Of a stretch of DNA of 8,073 nucleotides, positions 5,949 through 8,073 are shown piece by piece. A model generated the notes under the pieces. That model had not been told where the DNA came from. It ran no database searches and worked only from the letters and a program-made list of their open reading frames with translations. A program made the translations under genes and the position numbers. Origin of the DNA: Gammaproteobacteria bacterium (GTDB taxonomy: Bacteria; Pseudomonadota; Gammaproteobacteria; PS1; Pseudothioglobaceae); contig JAPYQD010000030.1 of the NCBI GenBank assembly GCA_029937335.1, forward strand, positions 1-8,073, written 5' to 3'. How positions within the stretch are numbered: the first letter of the stretch is position 1; every line of letters starts with the position of its first letter.

Positions 5949-7748
5949 TTATAGGTTTTTTAGGTATTTATTAATATTGTCTCGATGTTGTTTATAAGTT
6001 TTTGCAAAGGCATGACTGCCATCTTTTTTTGCAACAAAATACAAGGCATCCCCCGAAGCTGGATGCATAGCCGCCCGCAATGAAGTCTGGCCAACAGAGC
6101 CAATCGCTGTCGGTGGTAAGCCTTTGTGTCGATAGGTATTATAAGGGCTGTCAAATTTCAAATCTTGCTTACTGAGTGAGCCTTGATATCGACTGCCCAA
6201 AGCATACACAACGCTGGGGTCGGTTTGCAGACGCATGCCTTTTTTTAAGCGACGCATAAACACACCTGCTATTTTTGATTTTTCTTCATTGTGTGCGGTT
6301 TCTTTCTCAATCAAAGATGCCAATACTAGCGCCTCATCTGCATTTTTTAAATTGAGTGTCTTGTCACGCCCTTGCCATTCAATACTTAGCTTCTCTTGCA
6401 TCATTTGATGTGCTCTTTTAAACACACTGGCGATGCTGTCACCATAATTAATTTGATAAGTATCTGGCCAAAAATAGCCTTCATAAGGCTTTTTAATACC
6501 AGCCAAACGCATGGTCTCATTTAACGAACCACTAGATTCCAACGACTTGGTGTTAAGTAACTGTTGGTAGTAATGGGATACAGTTTCACCCTCAATCAAG
6601 GTAATATTTCGATTGGCTACTTTTGCCGACGAAAAATTCCCTAGCAACTCAATCACACCCATATTTGGATGTATATCATAATAGCCAGATTTAAGTTTTA
6701 ATTCAAGATCAAACACTTTGGCCGCAGTCACTAAAAAATAGCTTGAATGAATCAAACCATAGCTTTTAAGATCCTTCGCTGTTGAGGTAATATTAGCACC
6801 CTTGGGTAATTGATAAACAAAAGACTCGACGGTTTTAATCATGTTTGCCCAATAAGCCCAAGCCAATATTAGTGTAACAACTGATGCTAACAAAATTTTA
6901 AAATAAGGTTTTTTAGATTTTAATAAAACCGCATTCTTTCGCTTTGAAGTGTGGCGATTAAAAGCATGTGCTATTTTCTGTGTTGCTTGTTGTTGAGTAA
7001 ACACCTGGTCATTAATTTTTGTAATCGGCTTAATACCAATCACACTATTGGTCATAAACACTTCATCACATTCGCACAATTCTTGTAGTGTGATCGCGCC
7101 CACATTAACTTGCAAACCTAAATCAGCCGCTATTTTTAACACCGCTGAACGGCGTGTGCCCTCAATACCACACTCGTCTAAACCTGGCGTTAGTAGCACA
7201 CCGGACTTTAACCCGAAAATATTGCCCTGCGTTACTGAAATAACATAGCCATTATCATCCAGCATAATACATTCATCACTATGCATGTCTGCTCTGGCCA
7301 ATATTTGCTCAAGTCGATTACAGTGTTTGATATTAGACAACAATTGATTGATTGCATAGCCACTTTGACACGTGATTAATGTACACTGCTTAAGTGTTTG
7401 TTTTGGTACTGAAGATACAATAATGATACGAGTTGGTTCAATATCTACCTCAAATCCATAGCCTCGCTTACTCTCACCACGAGAAAGCATCACCTTCACC
7501 ACTGCCTGATTTAGCTTGGCTATCGATAGTGCTTTAACAATATCTTTTAGCCATTGTTTTTCACTAACGGGGTTAATTTTAAGCTGAACACGGCCTTTTT
7601 CTAGTCGTGCAAAATGCTCATTCCATAACAACAAACGCCCCTCTTTAACTAAACAGGTTTCAAATAAACCATCGCCAAATTGTGTCAGGCGATTAAACAC
7701 ACTGAGCTTGGTTTGTTTTTTCCCGTTAATTAATACGATGTGACTCAT
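5949..7748 (-). CDS. PabC-MltG fusion: 4-amino-4-deoxychorismate lyase joined to endolytic transglycosylase
   Basis: One uninterrupted 599-codon frame carries two enzymes that are separate adjacent genes in E. coli. Residues 1 to about 264 are PabC, a fold-IV PLP lyase making p-aminobenzoate and pyruvate for folate: QFGDGLFET (23-31), HFARLEKGR (45-53), RGESKRGYGF (90-99), PLP Lys141 in IKHCNRLEQIL, and FMTNSVIGIKPI (231-242). Residues 265-282 are a basic linker, 283-301 a membrane helix with its basic side inward, and about 310-599 a periplasmic MltG: a LysM-like part to about 375, catalytic Glu481 in LIEKETA, GMRLQTDPSVVY (504-515) and LPPTAIGSVG (544-553). MltG cuts nascent glycan strands near the inner membrane. 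The total is close to E. coli PabC plus MltG (about 269 and 340), so neither half is truncated. No in-frame ATG precedes the helix. Odd: Ser171 stands where fold-IV enzymes have Glu. First gene of the operon. Confidence 0.93.
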   Translation of the reverse strand: MSHIVLINGKKQTKLSVFNRLTQFGDGLFETCLVKEGRLLLWNEHFARLEKGRVQLKINPVSEKQWLKDIVKALSIAKLNQAVVKVMLSRGESKRGYGFEVDIEPTRIIIVSSVPKQTLKQCTLITCQSGYAINQLLSNIKHCNRLEQILARADMHSDECIMLDDNGYVISVTQGNIFGLKSGVLLTPGLDECGIEGTRRSAVLKIAADLGLQVNVGAITLQELCECDEVFMTNSVIGIKPITKINDQVFTQQQATQKIAHAFNRHTSKRKNAVLLKSKKPYFKILLASVVTLILAWAYWANMIKTVESFVYQLPKGANITSTAKDLKSYGLIHSSYFLVTAAKVFDLELKLKSGYYDIHPNMGVIELLGNFSSAKVANRNITLIEGETVSHYYQQLLNTKSLESSGSLNETMRLAGIKKPYEGYFWPDTYQINYGDSIASVFKRAHQMMQEKLSIEWQGRDKTLNLKNADEALVLASLIEKETAHNEEKSKIAGVFMRRLKKGMRLQTDPSVVYALGSRYQGSLSKQDLKFDSPYNTYRHKGLPPTAIGSVGQTSLRAAMHPASGDALYFVAKKDGSHAFAKTYKQHRDNINKYLKNL

Positions 7749-7756
7749 AGCCTAGT

Positions 7757-7784
7757 ATTATAATTCAGTGTCCTCGTAAAGCAA
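7757..7784 (-). promoter_or_regulatory. promoter of the pabC-mltG-tmk-holB-hemL operon, possibly leaderless
   Basis: On the minus strand TTGCTT (7779-7784) lies 16 bases before a perfect TATAAT (7757-7762). Only eight bases separate the TATAAT from the ATG at 7748, so the predicted transcript starts at or one to two bases before the start codon. No Shine-Dalgarno is present near the ATG. The -35 is a poor match, so confidence rests mainly on the -10. Confidence 0.5.
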
Positions 7785-7787
7785 CAC

Positions 7788-7802
7788 AAGTCTAAAAGAC
7801 TT
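7788..7802. repeat. short inverted repeat upstream of the operon promoter
   Basis: AAGTCT (7788-7793) and AGACTT (7797-7802) are a perfect 6-bp inverted repeat around AAA. It lies four bases upstream of the predicted -35 of the minus-strand operon and next to the larger repeat at 7805-7835, so it could be a regulator site. As RNA it would be weak, and it could be chance in AT-rich sequence. Confidence 0.35.
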
Positions 7803-7804
7803 TT

Positions 7805-7835
7805 ATTAAATAAACTGTTTAGCAGTTTATTTAAT
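7805..7835. repeat. 13-bp perfect inverted repeat in the divergent intergenic region
   Basis: ATTAAATAAACTG (7805-7817) and CAGTTTATTTAAT (7823-7835) are perfect inverse complements around TTTAG. The element lies between two divergent promoters and upstream of both predicted start points, where an intrinsic terminator for either unit is not expected, and no U-tract follows on either strand. It may be a regulator-binding site, a cruciform-prone spacer, or a stop for read-through transcripts. Confidence 0.55.
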
Positions 7836-7889
7836 CATACAAAGCTCAACCCTTTATCGACCTAACATTATTTTAGGCAAGAGTATTGC

Positions 7890-7919
7890 TTGACACTTGA
7901 GCAAAATGGGTGATAAAAT
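7890..7919 (+). promoter_or_regulatory. strong extended -10 promoter of the small membrane-protein gene
   Basis: A perfect TTGACA (7890-7895) stands 18 bases before TAAAAT (7914-7919), which is itself preceded by TG one base upstream (TGATAAAAT, 7911-7919), the extended -10 signature. The predicted start is near 7926, leaving a leader of about 39 nt. It is the best promoter in the window and suggests high expression of the gene at 7965. Confidence 0.75.
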
Positions 7920-7950
7920 CCGGAGTTCTTATTAGTTTTAATTAAAAAAA

Positions 7951-7957
7951 AGGGGAG
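7951..7957 (+). promoter_or_regulatory. strong ribosome-binding site fixing the start at 7965
   Basis: AGGGGAG lies seven bases before the ATG in an otherwise A-rich leader with little scope for structure. Together with the promoter upstream it marks 7965 as the start and predicts efficient translation. Confidence 0.8.
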
Positions 7958-7964
7958 TAAAAAA

Positions 7965-8073
7965 ATGAGTGGAATTATTAATATTGTTAAATGGGTGCTG
8001 ATGGTTGTCGGTGCAATCGCTATTTATTACGGCGTATCACTACAAGTAAAATATAATGGCGTTACTGGAAAAA
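7965..8073 (+). CDS. small membrane protein of unknown function, 3' end outside window
   Basis: I do not recognise this protein. The 36 visible codons start MSGIINIVKWVLMVVGAIAI and continue with YYGVSLQVKYNGVTGK, open at the window edge. Residues about 4-26 are hydrophobic with few charges (Lys9), enough for one membrane helix or an uncleaved signal anchor; the following part is more polar, with two Lys. No lipoprotein cysteine or small-Ala-X-Ala cleavage site is evident. It is supported as a real gene by a near-consensus promoter at 7890-7919 and AGGGGAG at 7951-7957, both correctly spaced. It is divergent from the pabC-mltG operon. It may be a very short protein or the N-terminus of a longer one; the length cannot be told from the window. 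Confidence 0.75.
   Translation, partial: MSGIINIVKWVLMVVGAIAIYYGVSLQVKYNGVTGK

Noticed and set aside
5960..6154. 64-codon minus-strand reading frame inside the MltG half
   Set aside because: It lies in another frame of the strongly supported MltG domain (SPYNTY to the C-terminus) and has no ribosome-binding site or recognisable motif.
7861..7877. CCTAA and TTAGG in inverted order around seven bases, echoing the TTAGG/CCTAA half sites near tusA
   Set aside because: Five-base arms are expected by chance in AT-rich DNA, and the order of the half sites is reversed compared with the tusA palindrome, so a shared regulator is not supported.
7749..7964. Mobile-element end or attachment site based on the long inverted repeat
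   Set aside because: No transposase or integrase fragment, no target duplication and no tRNA gene is nearby; both flanking genes have intact starts and promoters.

Overview
The window is chromosomal DNA, AT-rich by eye. It looks like a sulfur-oxidising gammaproteobacterium. The evidence is the tusA-dsrE2 pair typical of sulfur-oxidising bacteria, and a pabC-mltG-tmk-holB order known from E. coli and other gammaproteobacteria. The protein style recalls the SUP05/Thioglobus-type lineage and its clam symbionts, but that placement is an inference from memory, not a search result.

Layout. (1) Positions 1-701, minus strand: N-terminal part of a secreted M48 zinc metallopeptidase of the BepA type, cut by the window edge. 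(2) Positions 702-807: compact divergent control region with a good sigma70 promoter for tusA, an 18-bp palindrome beside its predicted start point, and a TATAAT just in front of the peptidase gene. (3) Positions 808-1575, plus strand: tusA and dsrE2, a sulfur-relay pair. (4) Positions 1576-1754: short intergenic region ending in a very clear bidirectional terminator at 1714-1745. (5) Positions 7748 down to 1755, minus strand: one tightly packed run of six genes in transcription order: a pabC-mltG fusion, tmk, holB, hemL, a LOG-family gene and a HAD phosphatase. Junctions are between a 4-nt overlap and a 12-nt gap, so one operon is likely. (6) Positions 7749-7964: second divergent control region with two adjacent inverted repeats and a strong extended -10 promoter. 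(7) From 7965, plus strand: start of a small membrane protein of unknown function.

How the genes fit together. TusA and DsrE2 are expected to hand sulfane sulfur between cytoplasmic carriers and feed sulfur oxidation or thiolation. The long operon mixes folate synthesis (PabC), peptidoglycan processing (MltG), dTTP synthesis (Tmk), the replication clamp loader (HolB), tetrapyrrole synthesis (HemL) and two small nucleotide or phosphate enzymes. It reads as a growth-linked housekeeping operon.

I see no mobile element, CRISPR array, RNA gene or phage-like module. The most notable points are the single-polypeptide fusion of a cytoplasmic folate enzyme to a membrane-anchored peptidoglycan enzyme, the loss in that fusion of a glutamate normally conserved in fold-IV PLP enzymes, the apparently leaderless starts of both minus-strand units, and the palindromes in the two divergent control regions.
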